Origin: Dactylonectria macrodidyma
Taxonomy: Eukaryota > Ascomycota > Sordariomycetes > Hypocreales > Nectriaceae
NCBI GenBank assembly: GCA_020744425.1
Contig: JAGMUV010000002.1
Location: forward strand, 2,276,501 to 2,340,500
Length of the DNA: 64,000 nucleotides
Direction of reading: 5' to 3'
The translations under genes and the position numbers were made by a program. The notes under the pieces were generated by a model that saw only the letters and a program-made list of their open reading frames with translations, was not told where the DNA came from and made no database searches. Shown one piece after another: positions 21,456 to 31,991 of this stretch (position 1 is the first letter of the stretch; each line of letters opens with the position of its first letter).

Positions 21456-22790
21456 TCAGGAGTGGAACAGGTCCCAAGCCCGGTCACATAACCGCATGAA
21501 CTCTTCCTTCTTCTGTTTTTGGGTCTCGGGGCTATCACGTCCAGCGCCAAAGGGACCGCGGCGGGTTGCGGCAGGGCCGTGGCCTAGGGGCGGGCTGCCG
21601 TCTTCGTACTCTGCTCGCGTTCTCCGCCTGTTGGCGCTTCGGGATGCATCCATAGGTCGGCCACCGGGTGCGGGAGAAGGAGGTGTTGGCGGTTGAGGTC
21701 CACCATAGTGCACCAGCTTAGGAAGCAGCTCGGGTCGGCCACCTGCCATATCTTGCTGAGCCTCCTCTGCAGATCGATATTCACGAGGGCGTCCAGGTGT
21801 GGGGACTTGGGCGTGGGGAGGAGGTGGGTGACCGGGAGAAGTGAGGGGAGCTCTTCCAACGTTGGGGTATAGGGACTGAGGGGCGTTGTCGGGATGCGCT
21901 GACAAACCCTGACCGAAAACATCGCTAATGGGTGGTAATCGGTTGTTGGTCTGGTTAGCCGGGACATGGTGGATGTGAGAGGTGCTCGACAGGTTGGAGG
22001 GTTGGTTGGCGATGTGGCGCGTCAGGGGCGCCGGGTGCTGTCGGCCAGTAAAGGTGTGACCCAGAGGGGCGGACTGGATAACTCGCTCGTGGGCGAATTG
22101 CTCATGGGAGGGCGCAACGATGGATAGGCCAGGAGGAGCCTTGTTCCTGCGCGACATACCAGGCGTCTTAGCAGCAAACCCAGACATGGAGTCTCGGTCG
22201 GGGGCATCGCCCTTTGCCGACTGCTGGTGCAGTCGGGCTTCGATAATGTGTCGCTGCTGTTCGCGCACAGACATACTTCGCTGCAGCTGCTCCTTCATGA
22301 CAGGATCCTGTGTGACAAACCCGGGAGACAAGCAGGCAATGCCAACCTCTTGGATGCCCAAGCCGTCACGGGCCGTCAGTGGTCGTGCGGTGGCGGGCTG
22401 GTTTGATTTAGAAGTGTTCTTTGAGAGGTCAAGTCTCCTGGGTCGGGGTCGCGAGTTGGGCATGCTGGGGGATGCAGGCTCCTTCTTGACGACAATCTTG
22501 GGGTTTGGTGTGAGGCCGCCAGCACGGGAACTATCGGCAGAGAAAAGTCAGTTATCAAATCATTAGGGGATGAAAGGTGCCATGTAGACTCACGCGCTGG
22601 GTGGTGATGACTTGGATGCAGTGGCGACAGCCTTGGGGCTGCTGCTAGTGGAGGATTGAATTGTCGCACTGGGAGCACCGGAGGTGGCGCTGGATCTATG
22701 GACCGATGATGCGGTGGATGCAGGGAGCTCGGTATAGGATGGCCTCTCATGGAGAGCAGGAGAGGGTGCCATTGCGATTGCTGCACTCAT
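21456..22790 (-). CDS. Conserved-looking disordered ascomycete protein, function unknown
   Basis: Joined from 22790-22594 and 22530-21456 (423 aa); the GT-AG intron ends in GATAG and restores the frame. I do not recognise a named domain. The sequence is Pro/Ser/Gln-rich with short ordered-looking islands: LTPNPKIVVKKEPASP (about residues 69-84), a segment with ARDGLGIQEVGIACLSPGF and an adjacent MKEQLQRSMSVREQQRHIIEARL helix, APPGLSIVAPSHEQFAHERV, and a C-terminal helix KKEEFMRLCDRAWDLFHS ending exactly at the stop. The VKKEP motif resembles a SUMO-acceptor consensus. Such a layout suits a nuclear or signalling scaffold, but no function can be assigned. Upstream lies 1.1 kb with no sense-strand ATG. 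Confidence 0.75.
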
Positions 22791-23913
22791 AGTGAAATGA
22801 GGGCGTGAAGCACGTCGGCTGTGGAGGGTTTGCGCGAGTTTGACAGGACAGCGGCCGAGAAGCTGGGCTTTCTAGGCGCTCAGTCGTAGCCGGCCTGGTT
22901 TGGCGCGGAAAATGAATGGGGTCAGTGAGACCAGGAATGGGGTGATGGTCAGAGGCGGACGAATCCCCTTTCTCAATTCTCGTGGCAGCAACACAAGTGA
23001 AGAAGAGGTGAACAGGACAGCGTCGCGATCCTCAAGGTAAGTCTGTGGGTCAACTCGGAGGCTGGGATTTCGTGTCTCGTTTTCTCGTTGGCGGCTGTTC
23101 TATTTGGCCCAAGCGCAGGCGGGCGATTCAGCTCGATTCAGCTCAGTAGCGGGTTGTTACAGGGTGATGAGCAGCGCAGAAAAATTGTTGCCAAAGAGAA
23201 AGAAAAAAGCAACGAGCGACAGCGATAGAGGAAACGCAAAAGTGCGAGTAGAGGATGCAAGTAGAAGCTGGAGCTGAATTAAAGGTTCCGTCGCAATGAA
23301 GCGCAGTGAATAAGGGCCCAAGGTCAAAGTGGTTCGGTCAGTCGGCTGGCGACTATTGAGATTGGGTTGGTGGCGGTTGATGGTGGTCGGCAGGTCCGTG
23401 TGCTTTGCTTACTGCAGCGCTGGTGGCGGTAGTGAGACTTGTAGCGGGATTGGTAGCGCGACGGCAGGACGGATGGATGGTTGAGTGCTGGATACAAGCG
23501 AATGGAGACGCCGAGAATTAATAAGGCTGTGAGAGAGTAAAAAACCGATGGAGTGGCCGGGCCTCGGGAACCCAGTAGTAGTTGTTGCGTTGGATGCACA
23601 GGCAAGGGAGCCAAGCACAGTACAGCTCAAGCGCCGGGCGGACAGCGAAGGATGCAGGACCGTGGGCCGGGTGGGCGAATTAGCGAATGAAGGGATTCCA
23701 GCAGCCGACTGCAAATGTGACGAAGCGGCGGAGGCTGCGGCCACGGCGGTGATGGTCAGTAGCGTAGCGGCAGATGCGAGAAGCGATGGTAATGGCGCTG
23801 GCAGGCAAAAAGAAGCAAGCTGTTTAACGAAGCTGAAAGAAGCCCCGAGAAGAGAAGAATCGCCGCTGAGTCTGGTATCTTTCTCTCTTTTTTAATGGAA
23901 TGGATGACGAGGG
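22791..23913 (-). promoter_or_regulatory. ATG-free long 5' leader / promoter of the disordered-protein gene
   Basis: On the minus strand there is no ATG over 1,123 nt upstream of the start codon (no CAT on the plus strand from 22791 to 23913), while ATG on the plus strand occurs about two dozen times. This matches the pattern before the HAL-type kinase and suggests a long transcribed leader without upstream starts. Confidence 0.55.
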
Positions 23914-24339
23914 CATGGGATGGGATAGATTGGGAGCGGGGAGGAAGAAGTGGGAGGTGGGAGGCTCGGGCAGGAAGAAGGTGAAGTAAAAAGAGAGGGA
24001 AGGCACCTCGTGCGATGAGGGGTCGGGTCCCTGATGATGTTTTATTTCATGCCTTGTATTTTATGAAAGGGGACACGGGGAAAAGTGACACAGTCATGGC
24101 GTCCGGTTCGTGTCTTGAAGCAATGGGTCCCCAGCCAAAGGAAAGCCAAGGGGCCAAAGGGGGCCGTAGGCATGGGATCGCGACCAAGGAAACGGGGACC
24201 CTGGACCCGACTAGGCCCTTAGAGACAGTAGCACGGAGTAGGGGGATGAGGATGGCTGATGCTGGGCTCTCTCTTGCTGGGCCAGTAGCCTCTCTCGCTG
24301 GGCATTTGGAGATGCAGATGAGATGGAGAAGAAATGCTC

Positions 24340-24353
24340 GGGGGGGGGGGGGG
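24340..24353. repeat. G14 homopolymer
   Basis: Fourteen consecutive G on the plus strand. Length in the real genome may differ because such runs are hard to sequence. Confidence 0.85.
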
Positions 24354-24734
24354 TGCCATTATCAGCCTGTCCACTGTACGAATACCTTTGAGAATTCGAA
24401 CCAACAGTGGTCCGTGGCATTGGGAATCCACGTCGAGGTGACGAGCCGACCCAATGCCCCCAATACCCAAGAACCCCACACCAGAAACCAGCACCAACAC
24501 CATCACCACCACCATGCTTTTGATTCTTACCTTCGGCGATAAGAAAGACTACGGATTCATTACTATGCAGGTACAGCACGGCGCTGATGAAAGGCACCGG
24601 TTCACCACTTGTTAGTCGGGAGGGACCACGCACTCAACCGCTCCGAGCCGCAGAGCAATCGTCACTCTTCGTCAACTAAGCGGGGAGGGGAATGTCATCC
24701 AGGGAGGAGTATCACCAGTGCCAAGTGAGCCAAA

Positions 24735-24778
24735 ACTGATGCAGAACTGGTGCAGAACTGGTGCAGAACTGGCGCAGA
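24735..24778. repeat. Four-copy 11-bp tandem repeat
   Basis: Four head-to-tail copies of ACTGRYGCAGA; the two central copies are identical and the outer two differ by one base each. Confidence 0.9.
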
Positions 24779-25300
24779 ACATCAGAAAGACGGGACGAGC
24801 CAGGCCCAGAATGAAAGGCTATTGGGGCTAGTGCGGAGTGTGAGCAGAATCAGTAGAGAAGCCAAGCCAACCAACGGCACAGGGAGGCAGGGGTCTAATG
24901 CATCGCAGGCTGTCGAAGAGGCACGGTACTGTACTCTGTACGAAGAACAGAGGGGACAAAGGTAAGCAACCAGGCAACCTGCACATAACCCAAGTAAAGG
25001 ACCGCCCCATCCCGCCCCCTCATCCACCTGAAGCCCACTGCTGCTGTTGCTGCACACGACCCCGGCGAGCCAAGAGGCCAACCATCCATCACTCGTCGCA
25101 GTCGTTCTCACCGTCGTTGGCGGTTTTGGATTGATACTAACAGATACTGCGACGTGGCCCCTGGCGTTTCTGATTGGGTATCTTCGTCTGAGCTGTCCTC
25201 CTCCCCTGTTCCCCTCACTGTTCCCAGCCGAACCCGCCAGTCACGAGGCTGTGATGCGCTGCCATGCTATGCCATGCACTGTGTTGTCGTTGCGTGTGCA

Positions 25301-25305
<5 letters not shown>

Positions 25306-25333
<28 letters not shown>
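25306..25333. repeat. GT dinucleotide microsatellite
   Basis: Fourteen GT units without interruption. It lies within a low-complexity open frame that I do not consider a gene. Confidence 0.9.
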
Positions 25334-25337
<4 letters not shown>

Positions 25338-25707
25338 TACCATTATACAGCACTTCGTATGCGCATAGAGGCAATGAATTAGGTGGTGTGCCAGGAGCCT
25401 TCACTTGCAGTTGGTCCCCTGAAAATACGGAGAGAGGGATGGAGAATGGGCAGTTGGGCACGGAGGGTACCCCTCACAGACACGGATACAGACCCGTGAC
25501 GAAGAGTGAGGAGAGGGACACAATGGAATGTCTTCAGCTGGAACTGACCGCCTCTTGTTGTTTCTCCAACGTTGTGTCAATCCCAGACACACAGACCAGA
25601 AGCTTTGCGGCAGTCCCTGGAACCGCCGCAAATCCATCGTCCTACTTCTCAACGAAGCCGAGGCGCTGTAGGTTGCGACACGACCTCGGTGGGGTTCCAG
25701 TGGTTTC

Positions 25708-25736
25708 GGGGGGGGGGGGGGGGGGGGGGGGGGGGG
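25708..25736. repeat. G29 homopolymer
   Basis: Twenty-nine consecutive G on the plus strand, very unusual for a fungal assembly and potentially G-quadruplex forming. An assembly or polishing artefact is possible. Confidence 0.85.
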
Positions 25737-28154
25737 TGGTCGCGCAGCGGATTTGTACTAGGCAGCGTGTTGTTGCAGCCAGAAGCCCTGGGCCTGGATG
25801 GATGGAGTGGATGGGATCTGGGTGGTGTAGGTGTACCCCGTGGCTGGTAACCTAGTGATTGAAGCCTGAGTTTAGAGGATGAAGCGGCCAGCCCCAGACC
25901 CTAAAAAATAGAAGAGAAACGCGTAGTCGAGTTTGTTCGTCAGTGATCCACGACGCTGCATCCACTCTCTGCTCATTGCTCCCAGGTGTTTCGACACAAC
26001 GCCAGAGAGACAGAAAGGGGTTGTATTTTGTTGGTGGATGGTTGCGCATGCTGCATCAAAGGTCATTTGGGGGGTAATGTTGGTCTCGGGCCCTTTGGGA
26101 GCCGGTGAGGGATTGGTTTGTTGAGTGATGGATGTTAGACGTTGGACGTTGGAAACCCTTTGGGCTGGATGATCAGGGTTTCACGGTGCCACCATCGCCA
26201 CGATTATCAGCGTCTTCCAAGGCAAAAGTACCTACCTGCCGTCCCGAACTTAGGTACATGGGACGAGCGAGCGACAGCCTACCTACTGTGCATGTAGGTA
26301 GCTAATGGCGCTTTCCGTCCATGCAGCAGTACGACACTGGCTCCTTCGTGTATACCGAAGTGGAAGGAAGGGTTACATCTCAACTCTCGAAGCGTCCAGG
26401 GCGGCTCAACTCAAGACCCCGCTGCATGAGCCAGCAACCACATCGCAATCAACAGAGAGCATCAAACCCAGCAAAAGTCAATGCCAATCCCCAGATCAAC
26501 ACCTCGAAGACCGGGCGCCTGCTACGTACTCTAATACTGGGGTCATCCTGTTCATGGCTGCTTTATCCCCCTCCATCATTTTAGGTGAGTTTCCGTTGCC
26601 ACTCCAAAAGCTACTGTGTCTACGCAAAGTATGTGGTATCCGGAACTGTGCTTAGCTCCAGCTCCGATCTCACTCCCACCCGCTGAAACTTCTCCGCCCC
26701 CCCTCGCATACACCCCCCAGGACGTCCCTGACGATCTCCGGCCACAATTATTCCAGCAAACGCAGCGCCTCCCAGCGCATGCCTGACTTCGCTACGACCG
26801 CTACGACCGCTGCTACCGCTTCGTCCCGAGCCCCAAGCATGGCCATGTTTGAAAATGTCGATGAAGGAGCCGATCAGGCACAACATGAGGAAAATGAAAG
26901 GATGTAGGCCCTTCCGAAGACCGTCTGGTGGCCTCACTGCCTCATTGCCTCTCAAGCCTTACGGCCCGTTTGCGTCCTGTGTTACCATTACCGTTCGTCA
27001 CCATTTCCCCTCTCACTGCCCCTTGTCTCCTCGAGTCGGCTCTTCCTGGCCCTATTGAGCACTATTCATGGTCTACAGCCAAGGCGGTTTAGCTGGTCCT
27101 GACACCTGCGTCTGCTACACCATTCGGGCTCTCGTGAGTTTCGCACTCCACCTCGACCTCCAGGTACACCCCTGACTTTGACCCGTGAAACGCACCCCAC
27201 CCCCTTCTTCCTCATCGCTTCGTGCCGCGCGGTGTCAGTGTTCAAACTGCCAACGATGGATGTGAAGCCGCTTGCATTGATCACCATTGACCTCTTTCAC
27301 CAGGCGGAGCGGGTTTGAACGTGCTGTATATAGCTACCTAGGGACCGCAGTTTTGCTCGCTTTCCCAACCTCATGCTTCCCAACAGACCCAACATTTGCT
27401 GGCAGTCTCTCGCAATTCCTAAGTGGCTGGGAAGTCGCACTAATTATGTGTTGGTTGACACGGCCTCCTAGCACGGCCAAAACGATGAGAGCCATGTTTT
27501 TGAGAGTGAGAGAGAGAGAGAGAGAACCATCTTCTTTGGTCATCTTGCCCTCCGTTGATGACCCCCCTGTCCCCGATGGCCTCGTTGCCATTGCCAGACT
27601 CCAGCAGTCTGGTGCCACACGTCCACACAGCACAGTGTCGCTCGCGACGAACCCGATGGGGTTTCTTTGCTTTTCAGAGGCTGGAGACGCAGATCCCGTG
27701 CCACCCACGTTGGGCTGATCTGAGCCAGTGCCCAGAGACATCTTCAGATCAGTTGCCTGAGACATCTCATCGTGTCCTTTCCCGGCACCCTATCTATTTT
27801 GACGGGGCAGGTAGTAAGTAGAACGATCGGTAACATGCGGAAAGCAATAGTTTGTGGGCACCAGCAACATTTTCCCATGCCCCGGTCGCTGACCAGTGGT
27901 ACTTTGACACCACCCCCCTTGCAAGATGCAGAAGAGATGGGCACTGACTGTCTACCATCATTGCCTCAGGTGGCTTCCACTCATTGTTCCTTGCTCCTCA
28001 ACGCCTTGCTTGGATGGGGAGATAATTAACATGTGCTGATCGTCTTTCCATCTTGCCGACGGTCACCAAAGGTTTTTCCGTTTCGCCTCTCTTCCCCGCC
28101 GTCGCCTTTCAATCTCCTTGCATGTGAGGTATATGTAAGGATATACTTCACCTC

Positions 28155-28175
28155 ACCTGAGACGTCGTCTCAGGT
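28155..28175. repeat. 21-bp inverted repeat (10-bp arms, 1-bp centre)
   Basis: ACCTGAGACG and its exact reverse complement CGTCTCAGGT flank a single T. It lies in gene-free DNA and could be a protein-binding site or chance. Confidence 0.75.
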
Positions 28176-29820
28176 CGTGAGCATCTTTGGGGGGTGGTTC
28201 CATTTGCCTTCGCATGCACTGGAACTGCTCTGTCCCACCCTGAACTGTGCTGTTGCCACACCCAAGTATTCATTCAGCGCGCCGTCGTTTGGGGACTAGG
28301 TGCCAAGGGTGCATTTGTTTGTTGATTGGGTCGTCTGTGCGACCATGTTTCAAGGCTGCTTGAGCGTCGGGCGCTGATTGGCCTAACCATCATGCACTTC
28401 CAGATCCTCAAACGCATATCCAGTCCTGCTATTGCTCCTCTGTCAGTAGCCCTGTTTCGGTTAGTTCCAGGTGTTTCAACGACCGGCTGCCTCACCATTG
28501 GAGTCCATATTAGGATGCGATTTCGTCCCATCTCATTTTCAGCTCGGCAGACCAACGGGCATGAGTGGTTCCAAGGTGATGCCCTCGGTGACACCCTGTG
28601 TTGGCACACTGACCAGCCACAAGACGCATCACGTTTTCCTTATCAGACGCATTGTCCAGCTGACCAGACTCAGGCCACTCATCGTGGGCGGCACTCGACC
28701 AGCATACACCTTGGAATCTCGCCAACTTTGTCAGCCAACGTGGACGGCCTGGATTGCATCCTTGTCAATCTTCAAAATCTTGGGTTTGCCTCGTGGGATA
28801 CCCTGGAACATCCTTGTAGCAATGGCACGCTTGAGAACTACCCCCCCCTCCAAACCATCCGTGGCTGACAGATTGTGAAGTACCAGCCACGGGCACGCCT
28901 GCGCACTTGGCAAGGAGGATCTCTATTCCTCCATTTCATGCAAGGACAAATAATTGTTGCACACTCTCCGTTGCAGCCGGACGGATAACGATGCTGTGTC
29001 GCCCGGCGCGCTCTGTTCGCCCGTTCGTGGTCCGCCATTTGCCCATCCATGTGTTGGTCTACATTGCCATTCTATTATTGCCTGCTGTGGACAATACTTT
29101 GACCAGCAATTTCCCTGCTGCGAGTTGTTGCATGTGATTCCCTGTCAAAAATCCCCAAAAAAAATGGCTATAAGTGCTAGCGTACCACAAAGCCACCATC
29201 ATCATCATGCCCTCTCTTGTATGACACGGGTCCCTGAATTTCGATATATTGACCTATATTTGGAATTACCCTTACACTGTGGATCATGCCTGGAATATCA
29301 ACCACGGATTACGATGCTTGGCCCTCTGCGCCTATCGTTCGGTGCGATGTGAGATGTTACCAAGTCCCTGTGTCCTATTTTCGGTACCTACTCTCCCATA
29401 TATTACCCTGTACTGATCTAACAGCTATCCCATCGAGTTTACAGTGCATTCTTGTCGCATTGGATTACCCCGAAGAAGGATGACCTTTGCGATGCTATGC
29501 GTTTCCGCTAACATAACTTAGTTGATCGTCTGCTCGTGCCATTGCTGCACTCAACTCACACGGGCTTTGCCGATACGAAAGCGACACCACCGTCCCACCC
29601 TCGTGAAGAAGCCAAGAGCCAGGCATCGATGAAGCTAAACATACGCGAACCAAAAATTCACTTGTGGCTCAAATGGGTGGTGCCAACTGGGATGTGTTGA
29701 AAACGTACCCAATATTGAACTGGTGGTCGGTCACCCGTAACTTCAGAACCGAGCAACCATGGTAAAAACGGTGTTGATGCCAAAAAGAGACTCGCTAAAA
29801 GAGCACCCGTTGAAACTCCC

Positions 29821-29825
29821 AAAAA
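29821..29825 (-). terminator. Possible Pol III terminator (T5)
   Basis: Five T on the minus strand, about 37 nt beyond the 3' end of the tRNA-Lys gene, the first such run downstream. Confidence 0.45.
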
Positions 29826-29861
29826 GATGATATCCCATGACGACGATACGCTCGCATACTC

Positions 29862-29958
29862 GCCCGAGGGGGGGGTCGAACCCCCAACCTTGCGGTAGGC
29901 CATTCGTTGATGATTGAATGTAAAAGCCGCACGCTCTAGCCAATTGAGCTACCCGGGC
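29862..29958 (-). tRNA. tRNA-Lys (anticodon UUU) with a 24-nt intron
   Basis: A full cloverleaf can be drawn. The acceptor stem is GCCCGGG paired with CTCGGGC (one G-U pair), the D arm GCTC/GAGC, the anticodon stem TGCGG/CCGCA and the T arm GGGGG-TTCGACC-CCCCC. The loop reads C-T-TTT-A, giving anticodon UUU. An intron at 29897-29920 follows position 37, the canonical site. After removal the tRNA is 73 nt. Box A (TAGCTCAATTGG) and box B (GGTTCGACC) are intact. A T5 run on the minus strand at 29825-29821 could serve as Pol III terminator. Confidence 0.95.
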
Positions 29959-30248
29959 TGGGTAACTGAGTTGTTTGGAATGCCTTGTAATGTGGTTCAT
30001 ACAGATAAGTGGGATTTGTCCATTCTAGGAATCGCCTAAATCAAGGTGTCCCTGTCTCCACTTTGCGCCACAACGCCCCGCCACAGCCCGGTCAAAATTT
30101 CCATCACTGACGGCTGATGAAGACTTGAATCCGTGGGTGAACGCAACTTGACCTCAAACCTAGAATTTGGCTTATGCACGCTACTGAATCTGATACTGGT
30201 GAAACAACGAATACAGACTCAAAGCACACATACTTTTCTTACCTCGAA

Positions 30249-30867
30249 ATGCCTGTGCGCACGAAGAAAACGGAGGATCCCGTCGAGGATGCCAACATGG
30301 AGGACGCCCCGCCATCCGCGCAGCCCGAGGCAGTGAACGACGAGGACGTGGAGGAGGAAGAAGAAGAGGAAGAGGATATCGAGCCCCAGCGCGTGAAGAT
30401 TGTGAGTCGACGAGACGTAACGGTGACCAAGCAAAGATTCACGAACTAATCGAGAACGCAGCTTCCTGGGTCAACGGACACTGCAGCCTCGTTTGAGTTC
30501 ATCGACGAAGGCCACACTCTGGGCAACGCTTTGAGATACATTGTCATGAAGAAGTACGCCCTCACTGAAGCTTTTGAGACTCGACGGAGACTAATGATTC
30601 CCAGCCCTGATGTTGAGTTCTGCGCTTACTCTATCCCTCACCCTTCTGAGACCAAGATGAACATCAGAATTCAAACGTATAGTGAGTGTTCTTGCCGAGT
30701 TCTCTCTGACCCGTTACATGTTGTGCTCATTGATTTACACAGAGGGAACCGCTTTTGACGCTCTCAAGAAGGGACTGAGCGATCTTCAAGATGTTTGTGA
30801 CGTGGTTGCAGATGAGTACTGGACAAAAAGACAAGCATACAACAGCGAACACGGCATTGATCGGTAA
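30249..30867 (+). CDS. RPC19: RNA polymerase I and III subunit AC19 (RPAC2)
   Basis: Joined from 30249-30401, 30462-30553, 30605-30681 and 30743-30867 (148 aa; yeast Rpc19 is 142). The joined protein contains the AC19 core: [19 protein letters not shown], then [16 protein letters not shown] and NIRIQTY followed by a C-terminal helix, homologous to the bacterial alpha-subunit dimerisation domain. It pairs with AC40 to nucleate assembly of Pol I and Pol III in the nucleus. The N-terminus is acidic (Glu/Asp-rich, about residues 30-46), as in yeast. An in-frame ATG at 30174 would add 25 residues; I chose 30249 because the extra residues look like leader and are not family-like. The tRNA-Lys, a Pol III product, lies 290 bp upstream; this is probably chance. 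Confidence 0.95.
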
Positions 30868-31033
30868 AGCCTGGGTGCCCGCTTGAAACCCAAAACACGG
30901 AGACTTGGATGAGGTGCATTTCCCAGAATAAAATCACGTTGAAGCGTGAGGGGCTTGGAGGCGTTCTGAGGGATTCCTTTCTTTTGCTAGAGGTTCTAAT
31001 GAGATATATACACGAGTAATCGTTGCTGTCACC

Positions 31034-31700
31034 TTAGTTACGTCCCTGCGTATAGGTCAGTGTAAGTCCGAGCAAACAGGATCGTTTGCTTCTCACCTCC
31101 AGGAAGCCAGTCATGAAGCTTGAGGGCAATCGCTTGTCACCGCGGAAGTTCTCAGTCTTGAAATATGACATCATGTGGTTGGTCTGCTTCCAGAAGTTCA
31201 TGGTTTCCTATCAGCGACACTTGCATTAGCCTCCCTCCCGTGTCGACACCCACGAAGCCCGCCCTTCTCATACCTGGTACTCCGCATGGGACTTGAACAG
31301 GAGCACATCCACGACGGACAGCTTGTTGGCGTATCGGTTTCGCTCGAACTCTTGTCGCATTCGGGTCCGGATGTGCGAGACGGGCATGGGCATGTTGTAC
31401 ATGGTCTGGACTTCAGGCGCCTATTCCACGCTCGTTAGCCAGCATTACCCTACGAGCTGAGGGCCCTCGAAGGCAACCCCTTATAAATGCATTGCCATGT
31501 AATCGAAGAAGCGGAAGGTTGTGCTGGGGCTCGTCAAACGTACAGCTCGGATCCATTCGCGGTAAGAGGAGAGCACTCGGCGCTTCGCATCCGACCAATT
31601 GGCCGCTGTTGCAAATGTTAGCACAGTAAATGAGGCGCCGTTGGATGATCTACTCACACTGCACCGTTTTCTTCGCAAACTCGGTCGGCGTAATGGCCAT
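31034..31700 (-). CDS. nuo-14.8: Complex I LYR subunit B14 (NDUFA6 / 14.8 kDa)
   Basis: Joined from five exons: 31700-31658, 31605-31544, 31420-31274, 31207-31097 and 31045-31034 (124 aa). The last exon is only 12 nt (GRN-stop) and matches the end expected for fungal homologues. Early residues carry the LYR-type motif as SSYREWIRA, followed by [25 protein letters not shown], then the hydrophobic [20 protein letters not shown] and [20 protein letters not shown]. The family is an accessory subunit of mitochondrial NADH:ubiquinone oxidoreductase that binds the acyl carrier protein at the matrix side. Four introns in a 375-nt CDS is dense even here. It is divergent from BUD31, with 291 bp between start codons. 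Confidence 0.94.
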
Positions 31701-31991
31701 TGTGGGCAATCGATGCTCTTGGACTCGGAAACCACGCTGCCCTGACGTTCTGGGATCGTGCCGAGATCACGAAATACAGCTCCAAGGATAAGATCACGTG
31801 AGACTACGCCACACACTAGAAACTCCGCCACAAGGGAATTCCCCCACTGACAAGGCTGGCTTTCGTCAGCGAGACGGGTATACCTAAACATTGCTTCTTG
31901 ACACTTGCGATTTCGGGGCCCTTTCGTCAAGCATTACCAAGACCGAAAACATCAGGTCGCAACAACAACAACAACAACAACAACCACGATC
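31701..31991. promoter_or_regulatory. Bidirectional promoter, nuo-14.8 / BUD31
   Basis: The 291 bp between two divergent start codons must carry both promoters. The BUD31 side ends in an uninterrupted CAA8 run at 31960-31983. Confidence 0.6.
31960..31983 (+). repeat. CAA8 microsatellite in the BUD31 leader
   Basis: Eight CAA units end 8 nt before the start codon. Such a run cannot fold and contains no start codon, so it would form an open leader. A role is inferred. Confidence 0.8.

Larger units (their letters stand above)
23914..29861. other. Long gene-free region with simple repeats
   Basis: About 5.9 kb without a recognisable gene. The region holds G homopolymers (24340-24353, 25708-25736), a GT run (25306-25333), an 11-bp tandem repeat (24735-24778), a GA run (about 27508-27526), a near-perfect palindrome (28155-28175) and short TAGG/CCTA tracts (26231-26300). 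Open frames such as 25154-25855 and 28326-28868 are low in complexity or unlike any family. Confidence 0.55.

Noticed and set aside
25154..25855. Open frame of 233 codons
   Set aside because: It is open mainly because it runs through the GT microsatellite and the G29 run, giving Cys-Val and poly-Gly. No domain and no ATG-context support.
28326..28878. Two overlapping plus-strand open frames
   Set aside because: They overlap each other in different frames, and neither shows a domain or neighbouring exons.
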